From positions 1-61,871 of the forward strand of contig JAEZOU010000045.1 of the NCBI GenBank assembly GCA_023413895.1: a stretch of 61,871 nucleotides of DNA, read 5' to 3'. The notes beneath the pieces are model-generated. The model worked only from the letters and a program-made list of their open reading frames with translations, did no database searches and had not been told where the DNA came from. Position 1 is the stretch's first letter. Every line of letters begins with the position of its first letter. Source of the DNA: Bacteroidota bacterium (GTDB taxonomy: Bacteria; Bacteroidota; Bacteroidia; Bacteroidales; WCHB1-69). Both the position numbers and the translations under genes were made by a program. Below are positions 17,241-25,382 of the stretch, piece by piece.

Positions 17241-18392
17241 ATGGAGAAACCGACTGAACTTATCAAGAAGATAATTGATAATCTAACTATAATCAATAAC
17301 ATAGAAAAAGGATATTCTGTTCTTGAAAAAGATATTATTCTTCATAATTTACGAACTGCCTATACACATTTTCTTTCTATTTCGGCAGAAGATGGTGATT
17401 CTACTCCTGCTTTTCAGTTGAAAGAGTATCAAAATAATCCAGAGCAAGAAGCAAGAATTGCACAATTGGAAAGAGAAATTCAGCAAAGTAATGAAGAGAA
17501 AGCGTTGTTGCAGGCACAAATTTCTCAAATTTCGATACAATATTCTCAAAAAGTAAAAGATTCTGCTATTGAGATTGAAAATTTAAAAGAAAATAATCAA
17601 ACTTTACAAGCAAAGTTGGAGGAAAAATCTGTACAAGTCAACACTTTGATGCAGGGAAGCCAAAACTATACAGAGGTTTTGAAGGAGAAAGAGGCTATTA
17701 TATCTCAATTAAAAAGAGAATTGATTGAGAAAGAAAATGCAATTCAGGAATTGCAACTTCAGATTGAGGAGGATAATTTCTTTGTTGATGAAGAACCTGC
17801 AACTACAGAAATGCCTCATACCGATGATACTAATTTGTTAACATTTCCAGAGGTAGCACCTATGCAGCCTGTTGTGATTCAGGAGGAAGTGAAAGAAAAT
17901 ATTCCATTGGATATTTTTGAAGATGAGGTGGAAGAGGTTAAGAATATTGAACAGCCAGTTGAAAAAACGGCACAGGCAGCAGATGATAGAGATCTTTTAT
18001 TTCCTGCTGAAACGCCGAAAATGGAAGTAAAGCCGAGTCAGCAATCACTTTTTGATACAGACGAGCCCTTATATAAGCCAGAAAAGAAATCGTTGAATGA
18101 TTTACTTTGTAATGCTCGCGAGGATATTTCGCTAGGCGCGAAGTTCCAAAATGCGCGTGTAAAAGATTTAGCTAAAGCAATTTCCATTAACGATAAGTTT
18201 CTATTTATCAGAGAACTATTCAGAAATAAGGGTGAAGAGTTTAGCAAATCGATTCAGCAGTTGAATGCTTGCAATACTATTGATGAGGCTTTTGATTTGA
18301 TGGAAACCATGAAAAAATATTATGCTTGGGATACCACAGCACAAGCTTATTTGAAACTTTGTGATTTAGTGAGAAGAAAATTTGTTGATTAG
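17241..18392 (+). CDS. Hypothetical coiled-coil protein
   Basis: The 383-residue protein has no signal peptide or membrane helix. Residues about 70-180 are a strong coiled coil (IAQLEREIQQSNEEKALLQ and on). Residues about 185-280 are acidic, proline-rich and probably disordered. The last 95 residues form a compact helical domain (LGAKFQNARVKDLAKAISIN, then DKFLFIRELFRNKGEEF). The layout of rod, linker and globular end suggests a cytoplasmic scaffold; no family function is recognised. It is transcribed alone. Its stop overlaps the stop of the convergent CNNM gene by four bases. Confidence 0.75.
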   Translation: MEKPTELIKKIIDNLTIINNIEKGYSVLEKDIILHNLRTAYTHFLSISAEDGDSTPAFQLKEYQNNPEQEARIAQLEREIQQSNEEKALLQAQISQISIQYSQKVKDSAIEIENLKENNQTLQAKLEEKSVQVNTLMQGSQNYTEVLKEKEAIISQLKRELIEKENAIQELQLQIEEDNFFVDEEPATTEMPHTDDTNLLTFPEVAPMQPVVIQEEVKENIPLDIFEDEVEEVKNIEQPVEKTAQAADDRDLLFPAETPKMEVKPSQQSLFDTDEPLYKPEKKSLNDLLCNAREDISLGAKFQNARVKDLAKAISINDKFLFIRELFRNKGEEFSKSIQQLNACNTIDEAFDLMETMKKYYAWDTTAQAYLKLCDLVRRKFVD

Positions 18393-19501
18393 TCCTCTTT
18401 CTCTTCAGTTTTACTCTCTTTTTCCAAACGTTGTTCCTCCTCCAAGGAATCTTGGTCGATAATATGTTTATATTTTTCGCGGCGCTCTTTCCATTTGTTG
18501 CGTGCGTATTGTTGCATATCTACGATATTATCGGTTTCGTCAACAATTTCCATTCCGAAGATAGATTCTATAATATCTTCCAATGTAACAATACCTTGGA
18601 ATGAGCCATACTCATCAACGATTAGTGCAATATGTTCTTTCTCTTCGAGAAGTGTTTCCCACAAGCGGGTAAGATTTTGTCCCTCTTCAGCCACAACAAT
18701 ATTTCGGGTAAGTTCAGAAAGTTTTGTATCGAACTTATCGTTTGCAACGCTTTCTAGTACCGATTGTCGAAGCACGTAGCCTGTGATATGGTCTTCATTT
18801 CCATCGGCAAAAACAGGAATTCGAGCGTAGTGGAGATATACTTTATTTTTATAGAATTCAGCAACAGTCATCTCTTCAGGAGCGATAGAAACCACAATTT
18901 GCGGAGTCATAATATCATCAACCTTAATATTTTCGAGTCGCATAATATTTTGGATGATTTTATTTTCGGTACCTTTAAACTCACCTTCTTCTGCGGCAAT
19001 TTCCACCATTGCGGAAACCTCTTCGCGACTAACGGTAGCTTCGTGTCCTTTTTTGCCGATCCTTTTCATTAAAAGGTCAGAAAAGAGAACAAAAGGATAG
19101 GTGATAAAAATCATCACCTGAAGCATACCAACCATCTTGAGAATCAATTTTCTCCAATGAGTAGCACCGATAGTTTTTGGAAAAATTTCGGTAAAGACAA
19201 GAATCATAATTGTCAGGATTGCAGAAGCGAGACCGAAATATTCATTTCCCCAGATAGCGGTTACTTGGGCGCCCACGCCAGCAGCACCGACAGTATGTGC
19301 AATTGTATTTATTGTAAGAATCGCTGCCAAAGGATGGTCAATATTTTCCTTATATTTTTTGAGAATTTTAGCTGACTTGCTTCCTTCCGCCTCCTTCATA
19401 TTGACAAAGGAGATAGGTGTTGCAAGTAGAGCTGCTTCTGCTAAAGAACATAGGAATGAAAGAATTAAAACTAATAAGATATAAAATATCAATAGAGCCA
19501 T
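18389..19501 (-). CDS. CNNM/CBS-pair membrane protein (hemolysin-related, DUF21)
   Basis: The 370-residue protein begins with a DUF21/CNNM transmembrane domain (residues about 1-150; LILSFLCSLAEAALLATP and GAAGVGAQVTAIWG). A pair of CBS domains follows at about 195-325 (VDDIMTPQIVVSIAPEEMT and ALIVDEYGSFQGIVTLEDI). The FAD-like CorC_HlyC domain found in longer relatives is missing; the chain ends in a charged tail. Relatives are linked to magnesium or cobalt efflux. It is convergent with the coiled-coil gene and separated by 44 bases from the upstream ABC operon, which may read into it. Confidence 0.88.
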   Translation of the reverse strand: MALLIFYILLVLILSFLCSLAEAALLATPISFVNMKEAEGSKSAKILKKYKENIDHPLAAILTINTIAHTVGAAGVGAQVTAIWGNEYFGLASAILTIMILVFTEIFPKTIGATHWRKLILKMVGMLQVMIFITYPFVLFSDLLMKRIGKKGHEATVSREEVSAMVEIAAEEGEFKGTENKIIQNIMRLENIKVDDIMTPQIVVSIAPEEMTVAEFYKNKVYLHYARIPVFADGNEDHITGYVLRQSVLESVANDKFDTKLSELTRNIVVAEEGQNLTRLWETLLEEKEHIALIVDEYGSFQGIVTLEDIIESIFGMEIVDETDNIVDMQQYARNKWKERREKYKHIIDQDSLEEEQRLEKESKTEEKED

Positions 19502-19545
19502 ACGTTATCTAATATTTTCTATAAAGGTTTTGTTAATTATCTTTT

Positions 19546-20661
19546 TTATTTATTCTTATCAGAATATACTAATAGTGCTGCAGAATTAACGAGAACTGCA
19601 TATGCTGAGAGAATACAAATTTGCATCTTAATTTCTTCAATACCACTACCTTTCAAAACTATCAACTTAATAATATCCATATAGAATGACATTGGGTTGA
19701 GGTAGTTGATATATTTTGCCCATTGCGGCATTCCTTCTGTAGGGGTAAAGATACCGCTGAGTAACACAAAGACGATGAAGAGGAAGAAAACGATAAACAT
19801 TGCTTGTAACTGATTTCGGGATGCAGCGGAGATGAAGAATCCCAGCCCTAACATTACTAATAGATAAATAGTGGTTGCGCCAATCAGTACAGGAATGCTT
19901 CCTTGCACAGAAATTCCAAATATTAGTTTCATTAGAATAAGACCGAGGATAAACTCCATCATTCCCAAAATCCAAAAAGGAATCATTTTTCCTAACAAGA
20001 ATTGCCATTTTTTGATGGGGGAGACATTGATTTGCTCGATAGTTCCAATCTCTTTTTCTCTTACGATATTTAGGGCGGTTACGTATGCACCGACCAAAGT
20101 AACCAAAATTACCAAAATTCCAGGTACAATTAGGTTGATATAGTTCATTCTTTCGTTGTACCAATAGATATTTGTAGATAGTAGTTTAGAAGCTTCGTTA
20201 AATGTAGCTGCTTGATTTTCAGCGATTTCTCCAAAATATCCTTCTAAAACATTTTGTACATATCCAGAGCCAATACCCGCCTTTACACTATTGATAGCAT
20301 TAGTGCTAATTGCAATATTTGAAGCCTCCATTGAATAAATAGCTTTTTCAAATTGAGCGGGAATTTCTATTAGAATATCGATATTATCGTGAAGAATTAA
20401 TTTATCAGCTTCCTTTCGTGAATCTAGAACACCTAAACTTTTAAAGTGTTCTGAATAGGTAAAAGCATTAATAATTCCTCGTGAGGTTGATGATTTATCA
20501 TTATCTACAAATGCGATTTTCAGCACTTTAATCTCATAATCGGCAGTAAAAGGAAAAATAAGAAATTGTACCAAAGGAGCTACAATTAGAATCTGCATCA
20601 ATAATTTATTGCGCGATACTTGTAGAAATTCTTTTTTTATCAACATTAGAATTACCCGCAT
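19546..20661 (-). CDS. ABC-2 type transporter permease (second of two)
   Basis: The 371-residue protein has one N-terminal helix, a long extracytoplasmic domain (about 45-170) and five C-terminal helices. It shows the ABC-2 signature TALNIVREKEIGTIEQINVSPIKKWQFLLGK, in which the EKEIGTIEQ segment is characteristic of YhhJ/YbhR-type exporters. It starts two bases after the stop of the other permease. With it, two ATPases and a membrane fusion protein it makes a complete inner-membrane exporter except for an outer-membrane channel. Confidence 0.9.
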   Translation of the reverse strand: MRVILMLIKKEFLQVSRNKLLMQILIVAPLVQFLIFPFTADYEIKVLKIAFVDNDKSSTSRGIINAFTYSEHFKSLGVLDSRKEADKLILHDNIDILIEIPAQFEKAIYSMEASNIAISTNAINSVKAGIGSGYVQNVLEGYFGEIAENQAATFNEASKLLSTNIYWYNERMNYINLIVPGILVILVTLVGAYVTALNIVREKEIGTIEQINVSPIKKWQFLLGKMIPFWILGMMEFILGLILMKLIFGISVQGSIPVLIGATTIYLLVMLGLGFFISAASRNQLQAMFIVFFLFIVFVLLSGIFTPTEGMPQWAKYINYLNPMSFYMDIIKLIVLKGSGIEEIKMQICILSAYAVLVNSAALLVYSDKNK

Positions 20662-20663
20662 TA

Positions 20664-21770
20664 TTACCTCCTTTTATCGATTTGAGAAAGACTGAAAATA
20701 ACCATTAGTACAGACATTCCGACCAAAACCACCACGTAGAACCAGATATCGGAAAATGCGGCACCTTTAAGCATCACATCTTTGATAGCCAAGATGAACC
20801 ATTTTGCTGGGAATATATTGGCTGCCCATTGGAAAATAAGCGGCATATTATCGAGTGGGAAAAGGAATCCAGAAAGAAGCACGGTTGGTAGGAAGAGTCC
20901 CATCATTGTGATCATCATTGCGTCTAATTGTGATTTTGAGATGGAAGAGATTAGTAAGCCGAACGAAGCAGACACTAATAGGAAAATGAGACAAAGAAGT
21001 AGCAGTAAGGAGATACTTCCTTCGATAGGCATTTTGAATATGAATACACTCATAATCAGGATAATGATAGTGCTGAAGAATGAGATAATCATATAAGGAA
21101 TTACTTTTCCGATTACGATATGAATCTTTTTTACAGGTGTAATGAGCATCATTCTCATTGTATTTGTTTCGTTTTCGCGTGCTAATGTAATAGATGACAT
21201 TAGAGCGGTAACAATAATCATTACCAATGTAATGATGCCAGGAACAAACATATAAACGCTATTCAGTTGAGGGTTGTAAAGCATAGCCACAGTGGCACCA
21301 ATTTTAGGACCTTGTTGATTGAATTTATGGTTATAACTAGCAATAAAATCATCGAAAATGGAACGAAGGTAGTTGTTGATGATAGAAGCTACGTTGAGGT
21401 CGGAAACGTCGTTAACTACCTGAACTTGCGCTACTTTTTCCACTTCCAAAGCTTCTTCAAAGTGAGGTGGAATGATAATTGCAGCTTTAATCTGTTTATT
21501 TTTGAAATCGCCATCAATATCGGCTTCTGTATTGGGATAAGAAACCACGGTAAAATATCCTGAAGCTGTAATATCGGAGATTAATTTTTGGGATTGAGAA
21601 TCTTTAGATTGGTCAAGGACAGAAATTTTTGCATTTCTGATTTCGCTACTAATCGTAAAGCCGAGAAGGAGTACCAACATAATAGGCATTGCCAGCACTA
21701 GTGTGAAGGTGATTTTATCCCTGAATATATGGATAAATTCTTTCCGAATAATTGCCAATAACTCTCTCAT
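20664..21770 (-). CDS. ABC-2 type transporter permease (first of two)
   Basis: This 368-residue permease has the same layout as the downstream one: an N-terminal helix, a large external loop, then five helices. The conserved ABC-2 segment is LARENETNTMRMMLITPVKKIHIV. It is a paralogue of the 19546-20661 permease, and the two probably pair as a heterodimer, as YbhS and YbhR do. It starts one base after the stop of the second ATPase gene. Substrate is unknown; related systems export drugs and cationic compounds. Confidence 0.9.
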   Translation of the reverse strand: MRELLAIIRKEFIHIFRDKITFTLVLAMPIMLVLLLGFTISSEIRNAKISVLDQSKDSQSQKLISDITASGYFTVVSYPNTEADIDGDFKNKQIKAAIIIPPHFEEALEVEKVAQVQVVNDVSDLNVASIINNYLRSIFDDFIASYNHKFNQQGPKIGATVAMLYNPQLNSVYMFVPGIITLVMIIVTALMSSITLARENETNTMRMMLITPVKKIHIVIGKVIPYMIISFFSTIIILIMSVFIFKMPIEGSISLLLLLCLIFLLVSASFGLLISSISKSQLDAMMITMMGLFLPTVLLSGFLFPLDNMPLIFQWAANIFPAKWFILAIKDVMLKGAAFSDIWFYVVVLVGMSVLMVIFSLSQIDKRR

Positions 21771-21771
21771 T

Positions 21772-22491
21772 TTACCGTTTCACAAATTTTACAAATACGT
21801 CATCAATGGTGTTTACCTTCATTTGGGCTTTCAATTCAGAGGGAGTTCCTATTAGTTTGAGTTCACCATCAGACATAATGGATATTTTTTCACAATATTC
21901 AGCTTCATCCATATAGTGAGTAGTTACAAAGATAGTAACTCCTTCAGCAGCTGTTTTATAGATAAGATTCCAAAACTCGCGGCGCACAATTGGGTCCACG
22001 CCACTGGTGGGTTCATCTAAGAATACCACCTTAGGTTTATGAAGAATAGCGGTAGCAAAAGCCAACTTTTGCTTCCAACCTAAGGGGATAGATTGCACCT
22101 GAATATTGGCTTTCTCTTTCATTCCCAACTCTTCCAAACTTTGCATAATTTTTTGTGAGAGTTCCTTTTTAGGGATTCCATAAATGGTACCAAACAATTG
22201 CATATTTTCAAATATTGTAAGGTCATCGTACAAGGAGAAGCGTTGGCTCATATAGCCGATATTTCGTTTGATGAGTTTGGCTTGTGTTTTTAGGTCGAAA
22301 CCAGAAATAGAAGCGGTACCGCTGGTGGGTAGTAGCAATCCGCATAGCATTTTAATAGCGGTTGTTTTTCCAGCACCATTAGCACCTAGGAAGCCAAAAA
22401 TCTCACCCTCCTTCACGTTGAAAGAGATATTGTTGACGGCAGTAAAATCGCCGAACTTTTTTGTAAGATTCTTAACTTCAACACTATACAT
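21772..22491 (-). CDS. ABC transporter ATP-binding protein (second ATPase)
   Basis: The 239-residue ATPase has Walker A GANGAGKT, Walker B VVFLDEPTSGVD and a switch histidine in TTHYMDEAEYCEK. Its signature motif is the variant PLGWKQKLAFA in place of LSGGQ, the form found in the second ATPase domain of fused YbhF-type proteins. Here the two ATPase domains are separate genes that overlap by one base (TAATG). It probably forms a heterodimer with the 305-residue ATPase. Confidence 0.92.
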   Translation of the reverse strand: MYSVEVKNLTKKFGDFTAVNNISFNVKEGEIFGFLGANGAGKTTAIKMLCGLLLPTSGTASISGFDLKTQAKLIKRNIGYMSQRFSLYDDLTIFENMQLFGTIYGIPKKELSQKIMQSLEELGMKEKANIQVQSIPLGWKQKLAFATAILHKPKVVFLDEPTSGVDPIVRREFWNLIYKTAAEGVTIFVTTHYMDEAEYCEKISIMSDGELKLIGTPSELKAQMKVNTIDDVFVKFVKR

Positions 22492-23408
22492 TATACAATT
22501 CCTTTTACAAGTTCAATAAAGCAATCCTCAATAGCAGGTTCAATTTTTTCTAATTGGGAGTAGGGATGTTGATGTTGGTCGAGAAAGTTTTTCAACGTAT
22601 TGATCTTATTTTCAGCATCTCCATAAAAAACAACATGCATATATTCTCCGAAAGGGTAAAAAGAGCAAGGAACGGAAAATTTTTCTAGTAGTTGTAGCAA
22701 TGAAAAGGTTGCAGTTGTTTTAAGTGAGTAGAGAGTTCCTTTAAACTCTTTGACAATCCCAGCAGGTGAATTTAATGTAATGATTTCTCCTTCTTGTACC
22801 AATGCAATTCTATCGCAGCGGGTGGCTTCGTCCATATAAGGTGTTGATACAACTACTGTTACACCATATTGTTTAATATTCTTTAGCAGGTCCCAAAATT
22901 CCCGACGAGAAACGGGGTCCACGCCCGTGGTAGGTTCGTCGAGGAATAGAATCTTCGGTTTGTGAATAAGAGCACAGCAGAGAGCAAGTTTCTGTTTCAT
23001 ACCTCCAGATAATTTACCTGCAGGACGACTACGGAATGGAGCAATTTGGCGCCAAATTGGAGCAATTAAACTCATATTTTCGCGGATTCCTGTTTTATAC
23101 ATTGTGGCAAAGAATATGAGATTTTCCTCCACACTCAAATCAGGATAGAGCGAAAATGTTCCAGGTAAGTAGCCAATGTGGCTTCGAATCTCTTTATAAT
23201 CTGAAAAAAGATTTTTTCCTAATATTGTTGCTGTTCCAGAAGTTGGTAACATTAAGGTTGTCAGGATATTAAATAAAGAAGACTTTCCCGCTCCGTCGGG
23301 ACCAACCAACCCAAAAAGTTCACCTTCTTCGACAGAGAAAGTGATATTGGAAAGTGCGCAAACACTTCCGTAACTTTTCGATATGTTGTCAACCGTAAGA
23401 ACAGCCAT
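22491..23408 (-). CDS. ABC transporter ATP-binding protein (first ATPase)
   Basis: This 305-residue ATPase has Walker A GPDGAGKS, the canonical signature LSGGMKQKL and Walker B LFLDEPTTGVD. In the H-loop position the switch histidine is replaced: STPYMDEATRCD has proline where the second ATPase has histidine (TTHYMDEA). An asymmetric pair with one altered site is known for heterodimeric exporters. A C-terminal extension of about 80 residues (FKGTLYSLKTTATFSLLQLL onward) is of the DUF4162-like type. It lies six bases after the membrane fusion gene stop. Confidence 0.92.
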   Translation of the reverse strand: MAVLTVDNISKSYGSVCALSNITFSVEEGELFGLVGPDGAGKSSLFNILTTLMLPTSGTATILGKNLFSDYKEIRSHIGYLPGTFSLYPDLSVEENLIFFATMYKTGIRENMSLIAPIWRQIAPFRSRPAGKLSGGMKQKLALCCALIHKPKILFLDEPTTGVDPVSRREFWDLLKNIKQYGVTVVVSTPYMDEATRCDRIALVQEGEIITLNSPAGIVKEFKGTLYSLKTTATFSLLQLLEKFSVPCSFYPFGEYMHVVFYGDAENKINTLKNFLDQHQHPYSQLEKIEPAIEDCFIELVKGIV

Positions 23409-23414
23409 TACTCT

Positions 23415-24353
23415 TTACTTGAATACAACGTCTCCTGGCATTCCAATTTTGGCACTTCCATCATTTACAAAAGCTACCTTAACAGCATATACCAAATTTA
23501 CTCTCTCTTTTTTAGTTTGAATCATTTTAGGAGTAAATTCAGCTTTGGGAGAAATCCATGATATTTTTCCTTGTAACTTTTTGTCTGTATCTTGTGCATC
23601 TATATTAATTTCAACATCCTGACCTAAGCGCAACGAGGAAAGGATATCTTCTGTTACATACACTTTGATGTACATATTGGTAAGGTCAGCAATTTTGAAA
23701 AGAGGTTTCCCTTGGAATACCAACTCCTCTTCGTTGATGAATTTCTTCAAAATAACACCCGAAATAGGAGCAACAATTTTACATTTTGTCAAAGCTCTTT
23801 CGATTTGCATTTTTTGATATCTCATCGCTTCAACCTCTTCTAAGATAGAGTTATTAGTAGTGCTTAATGTTGATTTTGTTGCTAAAATCTGACTCTTTGT
23901 AATATTGATTTCTGCATTGATTTCATCTAATTGTTGTGTAGAAGCAGCGTTGGCTGCCACCAAATTAGAAACACGATTTTTCTCTTTTTCAAGTGTTTCA
24001 AGTTTATCTTGTAAAGCTTTGATTTGCGAAGGCATATCAGGGCGTCTTGCTAAAGCTGCATTGATAGAGGCTTCCAATTGGCGCAATTGTAGGTAAAGTT
24101 GCATTGTGTCGATGCAGCCCAATTCTGCTCCTTGCTCGTATGTTTTACCTTCTTCTACATTGAAAACTAATAATTTACCATTATTTTCGGATGAAACTGT
24201 AATTTCATCTGCTTCAAAAACGCCATACGCATCAGGTTCATCTTTTTCTCTTTGGCAACTTGTGAACCCCAATATTACAATTGCGATAAGCAGCAATAAA
24301 CTGCAATTCATTATTTTTTCTCTCCATGAGAGATTTTTTTTCATTTCTGACAT
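23415..24353 (-). CDS. HlyD-family membrane fusion (adaptor) protein, probable lipoprotein
   Basis: The protein is 312 residues from the first ATG, with M4 or M15 as alternative starts. It carries a lipobox, LGFTSC (acylated C33), and a biotinyl-lipoyl-like half-motif (GVFEADEITVSSENNGKLL). A coiled-coil hairpin (about 90-185) and the second lipoyl half (CKIVAPISGVILKKF) follow, then a beta-barrel domain. It should bridge the inner-membrane ABC exporter to an outer-membrane channel. It is the first gene of the operon 24353-19546, with a promoter box at 24425. A TolC-like gene and the TetR regulator common in such clusters are not adjacent. Confidence 0.9.
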   Translation of the reverse strand: MSEMKKNLSWREKIMNCSLLLLIAIVILGFTSCQREKDEPDAYGVFEADEITVSSENNGKLLVFNVEEGKTYEQGAELGCIDTMQLYLQLRQLEASINAALARRPDMPSQIKALQDKLETLEKEKNRVSNLVAANAASTQQLDEINAEINITKSQILATKSTLSTTNNSILEEVEAMRYQKMQIERALTKCKIVAPISGVILKKFINEEELVFQGKPLFKIADLTNMYIKVYVTEDILSSLRLGQDVEINIDAQDTDKKLQGKISWISPKAEFTPKMIQTKKERVNLVYAVKVAFVNDGSAKIGMPGDVVFK

Positions 24354-24424
24354 TGTTACTTTTCTAATCTTAAACTTTATTTTACAACAATCTTTCTACT
24401 TTTTTGTTGAGAACAATTAATCTG

Positions 24425-24432
24425 CAAAGATA
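24425..24432 (-). promoter_or_regulatory. Candidate -7 box for the ABC exporter operon
   Basis: The minus strand reads TATCTTTG, matching TAnnTTTG, about 70 bases before the first ATG. The remaining 100 or so bases up to 24532 hold nothing else I can identify. Confidence 0.5.
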
Positions 24433-24532
24433 GTATTTTTTATGGATATATTTTTTATCTGTAATAATTTAATTATCAGATAGTTGAAATGTTGAAAATA
24501 GAGTGGATTTCGCTTAATTTGTACCAAAATAG

Positions 24533-25321
24533 CTAAAATGAAGAAATTGATGTTAAAGTTCCATTTCCCTCTAAAATAAATCTTTTGTTTTGGAATTGCA
24601 TAATGCGGATAATATTTTTGTGCGGAAGATTTATCTCTTCCTCTTCATTTTGAAGGGTTTGAAAATTGTAGTGAATCCATTTCTCCTTTTCAATGTATGA
24701 GATTTCAGATTCTTGAAAAAGGATTGGGTGAGGTGTTAGAATCGCAATTTTTCGGTCGAAATTTCCAAAAGCATCAAAGATAAAAATCCCTTGTTCAGGG
24801 AGTTGCATTGCTATAAATGACTCTTTAATTGTATAGATTTGTGTGGGATTAAAGTTGGAGAAAGGAATATGAGTGCGAGAAATTTCACGAAAATAGAAAT
24901 CCATAAGGATTAAATCCTGATTAGTAGGATCGAAAAGATAGATTTTATTTGCTGTAGAATAAGCAGCTAAAGATATTGTATTATATTGATTATCAAATAG
25001 ATTTATTTCCTCAGATAGTGGATTTAGGTTTTCATCTAAAAAAAGAATAATTCCAGATTCTTGATAAAAAACCATAATTTTCATCGGATTTTGTACATTT
25101 ATTGATGAAATTTCTCCCCATTCAAAGCGAGTAAAAGATGAGAGTTTTTCACCATTGGAATTAAATTTTGATAGTGAATTTCCAGAAATTGTATATAGGT
25201 TTCCATAGTTATCCAAAGAAAAATCAGTTATATTATTTGCAACTTCTTTTATTTCTGTATGTTGTGCAAATGAGAATAGTGTAAAACTAGCAAAGAAAAC
25301 CATTAGAAAAATCTTTTTCAT
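24533..25321 (-). CDS. Hypothetical secreted protein, possibly beta-propeller
   Basis: The 262-residue protein has a signal peptide (MKKIFLMVFFASFTLFSFA). A run of short beta-like segments follows, often with the pattern hydrophobic-D-x-x-G/N-x-L/I (ITDFSLDNYGNLYTISGNSL, IYLFDPTNQDLILMDF, GIFIFDAFGNFDRKIAIL). This is reminiscent of a six-bladed propeller of the NHL type, but no clean repeat is provable by eye. It starts 61 bases after the alpha-2-macroglobulin stop and has its own promoter-like box at 25340-25347. It is probably periplasmic; function unknown. Confidence 0.65.
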   Translation of the reverse strand: MKKIFLMVFFASFTLFSFAQHTEIKEVANNITDFSLDNYGNLYTISGNSLSKFNSNGEKLSSFTRFEWGEISSINVQNPMKIMVFYQESGIILFLDENLNPLSEEINLFDNQYNTISLAAYSTANKIYLFDPTNQDLILMDFYFREISRTHIPFSNFNPTQIYTIKESFIAMQLPEQGIFIFDAFGNFDRKIAILTPHPILFQESEISYIEKEKWIHYNFQTLQNEEEEINLPHKNIIRIMQFQNKRFILEGNGTLTSISSF

Positions 25322-25339
25322 ACAAGCAAATTTGTTTTA

Positions 25340-25347
25340 CAAAAATA
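25340..25347 (-). promoter_or_regulatory. Candidate -7 box for the secreted propeller-like gene
   Basis: The minus strand reads TATTTTTG, 19 bases before the ATG at 25321, implying a leader of about 14 bases. Confidence 0.45.
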
Positions 25348-25382
25348 GAGAAAATTGTGTTGGAAGCAAAATTTTATTGCAA

